Source: Patescibacteria group bacterium
GTDB taxonomy: Bacteria; Patescibacteriota; Patescibacteriia; JAHIZJ01
NCBI GenBank assembly: GCA_041661625.1
Contig: JBAZUB010000003.1
Span: 101,233-165,232 of the forward strand
Direction: 5' to 3'
Length of the DNA: 64,000 nucleotides
The notes below the pieces were generated by a model. The model ran no database searches, was not told the origin of the DNA, and worked only from the letters and a program-made list of their open reading frames with translations. Position 1 is the stretch's first letter, and every line of letters starts with the position of its first letter. Positions 24,244 through 33,103 of this stretch are shown piece by piece. Position numbers and translations under genes: made by a program.

Positions 24244-25903
24244 TGCCCGACCAGTCACCATATACGATGTCCAACAACCCAGCCCAGGGCATCAATAATA
24301 CCGTCCCCGAAAATCCCACCGAGATTCGCGTGATGCCGGAACGGTTTTTAGCGCGCGGCGAGGCCAAAGGATCGAGTCGCATGCGTTGGTGGATATATGT
24401 CGTTATTTTGATTGTTGTCGCCGGTTTGATCGGCGCGGGTATATTGTTGTTGAATCGCATAGTGGTGAATAATAATACGGCACCGTATCGAATCTGAATA
24501 ACGCGGCTATTAACCAGAACAATAACGGCAACACGAACCTCAATACCAATAATTCTAATAACAATACCAATTCTGTAGTGACGATAAAGGAATTGTCCGA
24601 TACACTGCTGAACAAGGCCGACCTAGGAGAGGGTTATGAAGCCTACCAAGAACTGAAAATCACTACCGACACTGGCAGTATTGCTGGCGTAGCTTTGTCG
24701 CGCGCCCAACGCATTTTTACGCTTGAGGATACGAAATCTAACAGCGTCAGTATTACCATAAAAGTTATGGAAGCCCCCTCAAAAACGGATGCAAACGCCG
24801 TATTTCAATCGGAAAATAGTGAACTGAAGCGTTCAGTTGGCAACCAGGAAGGCCGGTTTGTAAAAGCTTCCACAGTCGGCGATCAATCACTGCTGTATGA
24901 ACAAACCGACGGTAATAAAATCGAAACCATCTTTAGCTGGAAATATCTAATAGCCGATATCTCGATTGATGTATTCAAAGGCTCGGCACCATCGACTGAA
25001 GATGTGAAATCTTGGTTGGCGCGGCTACTTCAAAACTTTAAGGCCTATGATAGCACTAAGCCGGTTACCAATACTAACGAAAACGATAACGCAAATATTA
25101 ACGCGAACACCAACACTAATATAAATCAAAACGCGAACGGGAATATCAGCGCTCCACCACCGACCAGCAGCGCCGATCAGGATCAGGATAGCTTGACCGA
25201 CACGGAGGAGCTGCTTTACAAAACCGATGTAGCTAAGCCGGATACCGACGGTGACAGTTATCTGGATGGTCCCGAAGTGGCCACTGGCTACAGTCCGATC
25301 GCAGCCTCAGGCGCGAAATTGGAGGCGTCTGGTTTGGTAAAAGTATTTTCCAGTCAAATCTACAATTATCGAATCCTGTATCCTTCGCCCTGGATAGTAC
25401 AGAACGCTGTCGCCGATGGATCTAGCGTGGTCATGACTTCGGATACCGGTGAGTTTGTCAGCGTAACAATCGGTGAAAATTCGGAACGTTTGTCAGCTAA
25501 GCAGTGGTACATGAATCAAGCTCCTGGAATTGATGAGTCCAAAATTACTAGTGTCGTTGTCGGAGAGCTGACGGGCGTGAAAAGTTCCGACGAATTGAAT
25601 GTGTATTTAAGCAATGATACCGCCATATATATTATAACTTATAGTCTGGCCAACCACGAAACCGCTAATTTTCTGACTACCTTTGAAATGATGGTGCGCA
25701 GTTTCCGGGTAACCGGCTCACCACCGTCAATCAACGGTAATACCAACGCTAATACTAATACAAACACCAACTCGAACGTTAATGCTGGCATCAACGTCAA
25801 CAATAATGTCAATGTGAATACCAATACTCCAGATGGCACCTCTAGGGCGCCGAGCGGAACAGCCATACCGGCACCGATATTAAACACCGAACTTGGCATC
25901 TAA
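24243..25903 (+). pseudogene. Membrane protein with Asn-rich linkers and calcium repeat, split by a frameshift near 24480
   Basis: A first frame (24243-24497, 84 codons) gives a cytoplasmic start, a membrane helix (IYVVILIVVAGLIGAGILLL) and the start of an Asn run, then stops. From about 24482 another frame continues the same Asn-rich linker (TNLNTNNSNNNTNS) and reads open to 25903, giving a PsbP-like domain, another Asn linker, one DQDQDSLTDTEE calcium repeat, a second PsbP-like domain and an Asn/Thr tail. One indel would restore a protein of about 550 residues. Sequencing error, a real mutation or slippage cannot be told apart here. Confidence 0.7.
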
Positions 25904-26348
25904 TAAAAAAACGCAGCCAGCGATCAGCCTATCCGGTATTGCTGGCGGTTGCACGTCAGTAGAGCGGGTTACGGTCAACCGGATTATCCGATCCGCCAAT
26001 CAACTATGGCAGCGGACTCCCGCCGCCGAAGTAACAGCGAATTTTGTCAGCGCTCCGGTTATTCAGCAATTGAATCGGCAATACCGCCGGGTCAACCGAC
26101 CGACTACCACGCTGTCCTTCGTCTACCAGGGGAGTGGCAGCCAGCGTGATCCCTGGATCGGTGAAATAATGTTTTGTCGCCGAGCCATTAAACAATGGGC
26201 AGAAGATTCAGGTAAAACCTACCTGATAGCCCTGGCTGATTTGACTGCTCACAGTTTGCTCCACATATTGGGCTATCACCACCAGAACGATACCCAGGAA
26301 CGGACCATGGAGCGTTGGGCCAAAAGAATAACCAAATCAATAACATGA
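25893..26348 (+). CDS. ybeY: Endoribonuclease YbeY
   Basis: 151 residues from TTG 25893, overlapping the previous frame by 11 bp. The family pattern is present: LNRQYRRVNRPTTTLSF, GEIMFCR, and the zinc motif AHSLLHILGYHHQND (HxxxHxxxxxH), with His where most members have Asp before the third His. YbeY matures 16S rRNA and takes part in ribosome quality control. The gene ends in ATGA overlap with dgkA. Confidence 0.88.
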   Translation: MASNKKTQPAISLSGIAGGCTSVERVTVNRIIRSANQLWQRTPAAEVTANFVSAPVIQQLNRQYRRVNRPTTTLSFVYQGSGSQRDPWIGEIMFCRRAIKQWAEDSGKTYLIALADLTAHSLLHILGYHHQNDTQERTMERWAKRITKSIT

Positions 26349-26701
26349 TCGAGAAGATCAGGCAAACAATCCGCAGTTTTCAATATGCCGCCCGTGGCCT
26401 GTGGTATGTTATTCGGCGGGAGCGCACTTTTCAAATCCATATTATTGCCACCCTTGTGGTGGTGGCCCTGAGTGTTGTCTACCCGCTGAAAACTTGGGAG
26501 ATTATTATATTAATCATAATGATCGTGCTGGTGCTGGTGCTGGAAATTGCCAATACGGCGGTGGAAAAGATTATTGACGCCCTCAAGCCGAGATTGCATT
26601 TCTACGTCCAAGTAGCCAAGGACCTGATGGCGGCAGCCGTACTGGTAGCGGCAATTGGCGCGATTATTATCGCACTATTGATATTTTGGCCATATTTTTA
26701 A
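26345..26701 (+). CDS. dgkA: Diacylglycerol kinase
   Basis: 118 residues, start ATG 26345 overlapping the ybeY stop. Three membrane helices with the DgkA signature: an RSFQYAARGLWYVIRRERTFQIH amphipathic start (in part), and EIANTAVEKIIDAL in the second half with the catalytic Glu/Asn, then KDLMAAAVLV. Phosphorylates diacylglycerol or undecaprenol at the membrane. Confidence 0.92.
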   Translation: MIEKIRQTIRSFQYAARGLWYVIRRERTFQIHIIATLVVVALSVVYPLKTWEIIILIIMIVLVLVLEIANTAVEKIIDALKPRLHFYVQVAKDLMAAAVLVAAIGAIIIALLIFWPYF

Positions 26702-26710
26702 ACTAGCTAG

Positions 26711-26739
26711 TTGTCTCATCGGTAAAAATATATTATAAT
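26711..26739 (+). promoter_or_regulatory. Promoter of ftsA
   Basis: TTGTCT (26711-26716), 17-base spacer, TATAAT (26734-26739), 35 bp before the ftsA start. Confidence 0.7.
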
Positions 26740-26773
26740 AACTTTACTAAGATAGTCTAAAACAGTTCCGCGT

Positions 26774-28012
26774 ATGGCAAGAGAAGAAATTTATACCGGC
26801 CTTGATCTGGGTTCCAGCACCGTCAGGATCGTTGTCGGCCAACACAGCGAAAATGGCCAGTTCCAGATTTTGGGAGTGGCCGAGCATCCGTCTGAAGGAA
26901 TCAGCCGGGGGGTGATTACTAGTATTGAAGACACTGTTTCCAGCATTTCCGGCGCTCTGGAGAAAGCCGAACGTATGACCGGACTACCCATCGAGCATGC
27001 TTTTGTGGGAATTAATGGCAACCACATCACTTCGCAGAACAGCCACGGTGTCGTGGCCGTGTCTAAAGCGGATGGTGAAATTAAGGAAGACGATGTGGTG
27101 CGAGTGATTGAGGCGGCTCAGTCGGTGGCCATTCCGCCAAACTACGAAACACTGCATGTGATACCGCGGTCCTTTTCGGTTGATAACCAATCGGGCATAA
27201 AGGATCCAGTGGGTATGACCGGTATACGGTTGGAGGTCGACGCTCAAATAATTCAGGGCTTATCGAGCCAGGTTAAAAATACCACCAAATGTATTTACCG
27301 CACCGGGCTGGATATAGATGATTTGGTACTGGGTGTTTTGGCTGCATCCGAGTCGGTATTGACCCACCGTCAAAAGGAATTAGGAGTAGCGCTGATTAAT
27401 ATCGGTGCGGCCACAACCAGTGTGGCGGTGTTCGAAGAAGGAGACATTATTCACATGACAGTGCTGCCGGTGGGTAGCGGTCATATCACCAACGACATCG
27501 CAATTGGTTTACGCACATCGATTGAAGTGGCCGAACAGGTCAAGATTGAGGCCGCCTCCTGCGTACCGGAAGAAGTCAACAAGCGCGATGAAATAAACCT
27601 AAACGAAATATCCGACAGCGAGAATACGGTGGTATCCCGGAAGCATATTGCCGAGATTGCCGAAGCCCGGGTGGAAGAAATTTTTACGATGGTGGATAAG
27701 GAACTGCAGAAAATAGAACGGAGCGGCTTGTTACCGGCTGGGGTAATATTAACTGGCGGTGGCGCCAAGTTGCCCGGCGCCATCACGGTGGCTAAGCAGA
27801 TTTTCAAGCTTCCGGCCGCTCTGGGTACCCCGCGTGATATTGTTTCATCAATTGATAAGATAACCGATCCGGCCTTTGCCACGGCAATTGGTTTAGCGAT
27901 CTGGGGTGCCCAGGCCAATTCCAAGAGCCATGCCTTTTCCGGCAGCAGCTTTTCCTCGGTCGCCGATGTGACCGGAAAACTGCGTAAGTGGTTTCGATCC
28001 CTGGTACCCTAA
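26774..28012 (+). CDS. ftsA: Cell division protein FtsA
   Basis: 412 residues of the actin/Hsp70 ATPase fold: phosphate 1 motif GLDLGSSTVRIVVG, a 1C subdomain with AFVGINGNHI, phosphate 2 LINIGAATTSVAVFE, and adenosine motif VILTGGGAKLPG. The C-terminal membrane-targeting helix ends LRKWFRSLVP. It tethers FtsZ to the membrane; directly upstream of ftsZ as usual. Confidence 0.95.
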   Translation: MAREEIYTGLDLGSSTVRIVVGQHSENGQFQILGVAEHPSEGISRGVITSIEDTVSSISGALEKAERMTGLPIEHAFVGINGNHITSQNSHGVVAVSKADGEIKEDDVVRVIEAAQSVAIPPNYETLHVIPRSFSVDNQSGIKDPVGMTGIRLEVDAQIIQGLSSQVKNTTKCIYRTGLDIDDLVLGVLAASESVLTHRQKELGVALINIGAATTSVAVFEEGDIIHMTVLPVGSGHITNDIAIGLRTSIEVAEQVKIEAASCVPEEVNKRDEINLNEISDSENTVVSRKHIAEIAEARVEEIFTMVDKELQKIERSGLLPAGVILTGGGAKLPGAITVAKQIFKLPAALGTPRDIVSSIDKITDPAFATAIGLAIWGAQANSKSHAFSGSSFSSVADVTGKLRKWFRSLVP

Positions 28013-28020
28013 GGAAAATG

Positions 28021-28050
28021 TTGACGTCAGCCAGTTTTGCGTGGTAGAGT
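28021..28050 (+). promoter_or_regulatory. Promoter of ftsZ
   Basis: TTGACG (28021-28026), 18-base spacer, TAGAGT (28045-28050), directly after the ftsA stop. Confidence 0.55.
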
Positions 28051-28132
28051 ATAAGCCAGTACGTCGTATATTATGAAATATAAGGCTAAACGGGACCCCT
28101 CTGTCGATGGTCTCTCACGAAGGAACACTCTC

Positions 28133-29293
28133 ATGGAAGTGAAACCAGCTATCGAAACCTTTGCGAAAATCAAAGTAGTCGGATTGGGAGGTAGCGGTGG
28201 CTCGGCTATCAATCGCATGATTGCCTCGAAAATAAAGGGCGTTGATTTTGTCGTGATCAATACCGACGCGCAGGCGCTGCATCACAATCAGGCGCCGACC
28301 AAGATTCAAATTGGCAAGACTACCACACGTGGCCTGGGTGCTGGCATGGACTCCGAAACTGGTCAGAAAGCGGCCGAAGAGAACCAGGATGAAATTTACG
28401 ATAACTTAAAAGGTGCCGATATGGTGTTTCTGACCTGTGGCCTGGGCGGCGGTACTGGCACGGGTTCGGCGCCAGTGGTGGCGGATATCGCAAAGGATGT
28501 GGGTGCCCTGACGGTCGCCGTGGTTACCAAACCATTCCAGTTCGAAGGTGAGGAACGTCGCCGGATCGCCGAAGATGGCCTATCCAAGCTAATCGAGAAA
28601 GTCGACACCATCATTACCATCCCGAACGACCGCTTGCTCCAGATCATCGACAAGAAGACCTCTTTGCTCGAAGCTTTTGAAATAGTGGATGACATACTGC
28701 GCCAAGGCGTTCAAGGTATTTCAGATTTGATCACCGTGCCGGGCTTAGTCAACGTCGACTTTGCCGACGTTAAGGCGATTATGCAGAATGCCGGTTCGGC
28801 TCTTATGGGCATTGGCCGCGGTACCGGCGAAAATCGTGCCGTCGAGGCTGCCAAGCTGGCCATCGAAAGCCCGTTACTGGAAATGTCGATCGAGGGCGCC
28901 AAAGGCATCTTATTCACTGTTACTGGCGGTACCAGCATGAGCATGTACGAATTGAATGAAGCAGCCAAGATAATTACCGGCTCAGCCGATCCGGGTGCTA
29001 AGATCATCTTCGGCTCGGTGATTGATGAAAATCTCAAAGATGAACTCAAGATTACCGTGGTGGCGACTGGATTCGGTGACAAGCGGGTGAAAAAAGTGAA
29101 GCTGGAAACGGTCACACCATTTACTCGCGACGAGAAGCCACCCCTGAACACATTTCAGCGTCCCGCCCCGCAAAACGTAACTCCTAAACGGGTGTTCAAG
29201 GACGAAGAACCATCTATGGAGAGCGCGCCTCAAAAATCTAAAGAAGAGGAAGAGCTGGAAATACCCGCGTTCATTCGCAAGAAAATGATGTGA
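28133..29293 (+). CDS. ftsZ: Cell division protein FtsZ
   Basis: 386 residues from ATG 28133, chosen because AAGGAA lies 8 bases upstream and the product then starts MEVKPAIETFAKIKVVG as in other FtsZ; an in-frame ATG at 28073 would add 20 residues. The tubulin GTP motif is GGGTGTGSAPVVA, with the T7 loop NVDFADVKAIM. The C-terminal peptide EIPAFIRKKMM is the FtsA-binding tail. An inverted repeat CCCACTC/GAGTGGG (about 29317-29334) follows. Confidence 0.95.
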   Translation: MEVKPAIETFAKIKVVGLGGSGGSAINRMIASKIKGVDFVVINTDAQALHHNQAPTKIQIGKTTTRGLGAGMDSETGQKAAEENQDEIYDNLKGADMVFLTCGLGGGTGTGSAPVVADIAKDVGALTVAVVTKPFQFEGEERRRIAEDGLSKLIEKVDTIITIPNDRLLQIIDKKTSLLEAFEIVDDILRQGVQGISDLITVPGLVNVDFADVKAIMQNAGSALMGIGRGTGENRAVEAAKLAIESPLLEMSIEGAKGILFTVTGGTSMSMYELNEAAKIITGSADPGAKIIFGSVIDENLKDELKITVVATGFGDKRVKKVKLETVTPFTRDEKPPLNTFQRPAPQNVTPKRVFKDEEPSMESAPQKSKEEEELEIPAFIRKKMM

Positions 29294-29433
29294 GCGTGAG
29301 TAAGATGATTGTTCGGCCCACTCTCCGGAGTGGGATTTAGTATTGACGATCCGGTTCGGTGGGCTCTTCAGCTCTTGTTCAGGTGAGAGTCGTTATATAT
29401 ACTGGTAGTGTCATATAATTAAAAAGTATCCAA

Positions 29434-30675
29434 ATGGATTCGCAAACAAATAAGCCCAACTTTATTAGTAACGTCGTGCTGGTTAGTTTTGTCGTGGGGG
29501 GCGTGATGGGCGGACTGGTGGGGGCGGTGACCGGCGGTATTTCGGTGGATCATATCGTGCCTTGGTTTGATCGGACATTTCTAGGTAAGGAGGCTACCGT
29601 AAACAATGCTAATACCACCTCAATAAGTACGACTAAAGTATCACAAGCCGAAGAAGAATCAGCCACAATTGATACGGTCAAAGGTGTGTCGCCGTCGGTG
29701 GGTAGCATTATCGTCAAGCAGAACATTGTTCAGCCAAACACTGATCAACTTTCGCCGATCGACCTTTTCTTTGGTCAGCAACAACCCAATACAGATTCCA
29801 GTAGCCCAAGAGAGGTGGCAGCCGGAACCGGATTTATTATTTCCAGCGATGGCTATATTTTGACCAATAAACACGTTATAAACATTAATAACGCGGCCTA
29901 CACATTTGTGACTAACGAAGGCAATGAATATGACGCCAAACTAATCGCGACCGACCCATTTAACGATATCGCGGTCATAAAAATTGAAGCGAACGATCTG
30001 CCGGCGCTCGAGTTGGGCGATTCAGATTCGCTTAAGATCGGCCAGACTGTCATTGCCATCGGCAACACCTTGAGCCAATTTCCCAATACGGTCACCAAGG
30101 GCATCGTGAGCGGAATCGGACGAACCATTACGGCTGGTGATAGTCAGGGTAGCTCGGAAACGCTAGAACAGGTAATCCAAACCGACGCGGCCATCAATCA
30201 AGGTAATTCGGGCGGGCCGTTATTGACCCTGGATGGGAAAGTGGTGGGCATCAACACCGCTGTCAGCCAAGAGGGTCAATTGCTTGGTTTTGCCATTCCG
30301 ATCAGCCAAGTTAAACCGGCCATTCAAAGCGTGCGGACGGATGGGAAAATTACCCGACCCTATTTGGGTGTGCGATATCAGATTATTACCCCGGAATCAG
30401 CTGAAGCGAATAATTTAAGTGTCGACTACGGTGCCTTGATTATTCGGGGGAGCAATAATTCGGTGGCGGTTCTGCCGGGTAGTCCGGCGGACAAGGCGGG
30501 TTTGGTTGAAAATGATATAATATTGGAAATGAACGGTCAGCGTATTACCGAAGACAATTCGCTGTCCCAAATGATGAAGAGTCGGTCGGTGGGGGATTCC
30601 GTGACACTGAAATATCTTCATGACGGTGCCGAAAAGACTGCTACCACGATTTTGGAAGAGTATAAAGCCACCTAA
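29434..30675 (+). CDS. HtrA/DegP-type serine protease with PDZ domain
   Basis: 413 residues: N-terminal membrane anchor (about 12-34), trypsin-like domain with the triad His147 (NKHV), Asp178 (FNDIAVIK) and Ser259 (GNSGGPLL), then one PDZ domain (about 310-405, LPGSPADKAGLVENDIILEMNG). A stress-type envelope protease. It ends 10 bp before prfB. Confidence 0.93.
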   Translation: MDSQTNKPNFISNVVLVSFVVGGVMGGLVGAVTGGISVDHIVPWFDRTFLGKEATVNNANTTSISTTKVSQAEEESATIDTVKGVSPSVGSIIVKQNIVQPNTDQLSPIDLFFGQQQPNTDSSSPREVAAGTGFIISSDGYILTNKHVININNAAYTFVTNEGNEYDAKLIATDPFNDIAVIKIEANDLPALELGDSDSLKIGQTVIAIGNTLSQFPNTVTKGIVSGIGRTITAGDSQGSSETLEQVIQTDAAINQGNSGGPLLTLDGKVVGINTAVSQEGQLLGFAIPISQVKPAIQSVRTDGKITRPYLGVRYQIITPESAEANNLSVDYGALIIRGSNNSVAVLPGSPADKAGLVENDIILEMNGQRITEDNSLSQMMKSRSVGDSVTLKYLHDGAEKTATTILEEYKAT

Positions 30676-30685
30676 CCAAAGTTTC

Positions 30686-31784
30686 ATGAAAGAACTAATC
30701 CAATCCATCCGCGATCTCAAGGACAAAGTCGAGCGGACTTGGGGGTTACTTTGACCTCGATCGAAAGAAGACCGAATTAAAAGTATTGGGTATCGAAGCC
30801 GCCCAGCCCGAATTCTGGCAAGATCAGGAACGGGCGCGTTTGGTTAGCCGGCAGATGGAGGAACAGCGGCGCGAGATTGAAACATGGGAATCAATCGACC
30901 GTCGTTTGGTCGACCTATTGAGTATTGCTCGTGAGGCGGAGCATGATCACTCGGAAGGTATTCAAGTCGATATTCAGAAACAATATGATGAGCTCAATGG
31001 TGAATTTGACCATTTAGAATTTTTCGTGTTGTTGGGTGGGCCGTATGACGTTCGAAATGCTCTGGTGGCGATTCATGCCGGCACGGGCGGTGTCGAGGCG
31101 CAGGACTGGGCGGCGATGCTACTGCGCATGTATTTACGTTATAGTGAAAAAAAAGATTGGTCGGTACGCATTCTGGATCGGTCGGTTGGAGAAGAAGCGG
31201 GAATTAAAAGCGCCACGCTGGAAGTGCAGGGTCGCTATGCCTATGGTTATTTGAAGGCCGAGGCTGGCGTGCACCGATTGGTTCGGTTATCTCCCTTTGA
31301 TGCCGATCATCAGCGCCACACTTCATTTGCCTTGGTAGAAGCATTGCCCGAGATTGCCGAGGTTGAAGAAGTTGAGATTGATCCAAAAGATTTACGAATC
31401 GATACTTTTATGGCCTCGGGACATGGCGGTCAGAGTGTTAACACCACTTACTCTGCTGTGCGCATTGTGCACTTGCCAACTAAGATTACGGTATCGTGCC
31501 AGAACGAACGTTCCCAGCAGCAGAATCGGGAAACCGCAATGAAAGTATTGAAGAGCCGATTGCACGCGCTGGCTGAAGCTGAGAAGCAGTCTGAGAAACA
31601 ACAACTGCGCGGGGCGTATACCTCAGCCGAGTGGGGGAATCAGATTCGTTCTTATGTGCTTCAACCATATCAGATGGTTAAGGATCATAGAACAAAACAT
31701 GAAACCTCAGATACCGGGAAGATTCTCGATGGAGACTTGGATGAGTTTGTTGAAGCCTATTTAAAGTTTGCGGCTAAGAAATAG
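30686..31784 (+). CDS. prfB: Peptide chain release factor 2 with programmed +1 frameshift
   Basis: The start ATG 30686 opens 22 codons that end at an in-frame TGA (30752-30754). The context GGGGGTTACTTTGACC has the stimulating purine run, the CTT slip codon and the TGA C stop of the classical prfB frameshift; reading resumes at GAC 30753 and gives 365 residues in total. The SPF recognition motif (RLSPFDADH) and the GGQ motif (SGHGGQSVNTTYS) are present. The factor reads UAA and UGA, which shows UGA is a stop in this organism. Confidence 0.95.
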
Positions 31785-31804
31785 AAATAAAATACCTGGC
31801 TACG

Positions 31805-32377
31805 TTGTTGAATTATACCAATCGACTATGGCAGATGTTACAATTAAATGGAAGCGTTCTTAATATTCTAGAGCACGCCCCAGAGTTAAATATTTCTGAA
31901 TGGTACTTGGGAGCCGGCGGCATTACTCAAACGGTGTGGAATATTTTGCACGGTTTCGCGCCGGACTACGGCATCAATGATTATGATTTAGTATATTGGG
32001 ATTCAAACACATCGGCTGAAGCTGAAATAGAAGTAATTAGTCGTGGAAAAATAATATTTCGTGATATTACCGCGCCACTCGACATTGTTAATGAAGCTAG
32101 AGTGCATATATGGTATGAAAAGGAATTTGGTCGTCATATCCGCCAGTATAGTTCTTTAGAAGACGCTATTAGTACGTGGCCTACCACGGCAACGTCAATA
32201 GGCGTACGCAAAGCAGGTAATAGCATCAAAGTGTTTGCTCCATTTGGGCTAGATGATTTATTTAATCTAGTGGTGAGACCAAACAAAGCGTTGATTACCG
32301 AGGCGATCTATAATCAGAAAGTTGATCGTTGGCGGACAGTATGGCCAAAGCTAAAAATCATAAATTGGGATGAGTAG
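31805..32377 (+). CDS. Nucleotidyltransferase-like protein (NTP_transf_6/DUF925)
   Basis: 190 residues from TTG 31805 (ATG 31835 also possible). Features fit the NTP_transf_6 family: WYLGAGGITQTVWNILHG, then DYDLVYWDS with the acidic pair of the nucleotidyltransferase active site, a HIWYEKEFG block and TATSIGVRK. Substrate unknown in the family. Confidence 0.75.
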   Translation: MLNYTNRLWQMLQLNGSVLNILEHAPELNISEWYLGAGGITQTVWNILHGFAPDYGINDYDLVYWDSNTSAEAEIEVISRGKIIFRDITAPLDIVNEARVHIWYEKEFGRHIRQYSSLEDAISTWPTTATSIGVRKAGNSIKVFAPFGLDDLFNLVVRPNKALITEAIYNQKVDRWRTVWPKLKIINWDE

Positions 32378-32401
32378 AAAACTGCTTGTTTCATAACAAT
32401 G

Positions 32402-32478
32402 CATCTTTTCACGAAAAGGTGAATTCAAGTAATAGAGTAAAAGTTCAGCGTCATTACAACATTTCACGAAAAGGTGAA
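32402..32478. promoter_or_regulatory. Two operator copies upstream of ArsR-like gene 1
   Basis: CATCTTTTCACGAAAAGGTG (32402-32421) and CATTTCACGAAAAGGTGAA (32460-32478). Both share the core TTCACGAAAAGGTGAA. The second lies directly upstream of the -35 hexamer. The same core recurs at 32815, 32872, 40368 and 40725. Confidence 0.7.
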
Positions 32479-32485
32479 TCGTCAT

Positions 32486-32514
32486 TTGACTGATATCCCA
32501 AGTAATGATAGCTT
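32486..32514 (+). promoter_or_regulatory. Promoter of ArsR-like gene 1
   Basis: TTGACT (32486-32491), 17-base spacer, TAGCTT (32509-32514). A weak GC hairpin and a T6 run lie between the predicted start site and the ATG at 32548, the same layout as at 40395-40458. Confidence 0.55.
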
Positions 32515-32547
32515 TTGAACAGACGCGGGAGAAATCCACGTTTTTTT

Positions 32548-32835
32548 ATGTATACACACCCCCACTTACGACACCCAGCCTTGGTTTATCGAGCATTAGG
32601 AAACGAACGCCGACTCTATCTCATGGAAATATTGAGGTTGCGCAAGCGCACCGGAACAGAAATTACTAGAGAATTAAAGATTTTCCCATCAGCCGTTTCT
32701 AGACACATTCAATTATTGGTACGTTCTGGATTAATAACTGGTCTGAGGATTGGAAAGGAAGTCGAATTTAGTATCTCAAACAATGTGGACGTTGAAAAAC
32801 TCGTGGAATTACAGCATCTTTTCACGAAAAGATGA
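32548..32835 (+). CDS. ArsR-like winged-helix regulator 1
   Basis: 95 residues from ATG 32548, placed directly after a TTTTTT run as in its paralogue at 40458. LVYRALGNERRLYLMEIL and SAVSRHIQLLVRSGLI form the helix-turn-helix, followed by a wing with GLRIGKEVEFSIS. No metal-binding Cys are seen. The last codons (HLFTKR and stop) are encoded by the operator palindrome itself, so the gene carries its own binding site at its end. It probably represses its own promoter and perhaps glmS downstream. Confidence 0.85.
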   Translation: MYTHPHLRHPALVYRALGNERRLYLMEILRLRKRTGTEITRELKIFPSAVSRHIQLLVRSGLITGLRIGKEVEFSISNNVDVEKLVELQHLFTKR

Positions 32836-32890
32836 ATTGAGGTAATGGAGTTAGATCCAGTATCTGTACAACATTTCGCAAAAAGGTGAA
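32815..32890. promoter_or_regulatory. Operator copies at and after the end of ArsR-like gene 1
   Basis: CATCTTTTCACGAAAAGATG (32815-32834) is a perfect palindrome with 9-base arms and a 2-base centre, overlapping the stop codon. A second copy, CATTTCGCAAAAAGGTGAA, is at 32872-32890. Confidence 0.7.
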
Positions 32891-32896
32891 ATCAAT

Positions 32897-32975
32897 GCAT
32901 TGTGCATAACAATGCTTATATTGTAATACAATAGACAGATATACTGTGATATATGTGCTAATATTAAGCACATAT
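32897..32975. repeat. Two palindromes upstream of glmS
   Basis: GCATTGT (32897-32903) with ACAATGC (32909-32915), and ATATGTGCT (32951-32959) with AGCACATAT (32967-32975). Both lie between the operators and the glmS promoter; candidates for regulator sites. The stretch 32836-33103 has no gene. Confidence 0.5.
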
Positions 32976-33006
32976 CATTATATAATACTATAGTGTAGAT
33001 AATTAA

Positions 33007-33036
33007 TTGACAAATAGTAGTTATTTTTCTTATACT
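33007..33036 (+). promoter_or_regulatory. Promoter of glmS
   Basis: TTGACA (33007-33012), 18-base spacer, TATACT (33031-33036). The leader to the start is about 60 bases and has no glmS ribozyme-like core that I can recognise. Confidence 0.7.
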
Positions 33037-33103
33037 TATAGCAGATGAAACACAAACACGGATCGTCATTTACACATCATGTTCGCAAAGGAGGTGAATC
33101 AAG

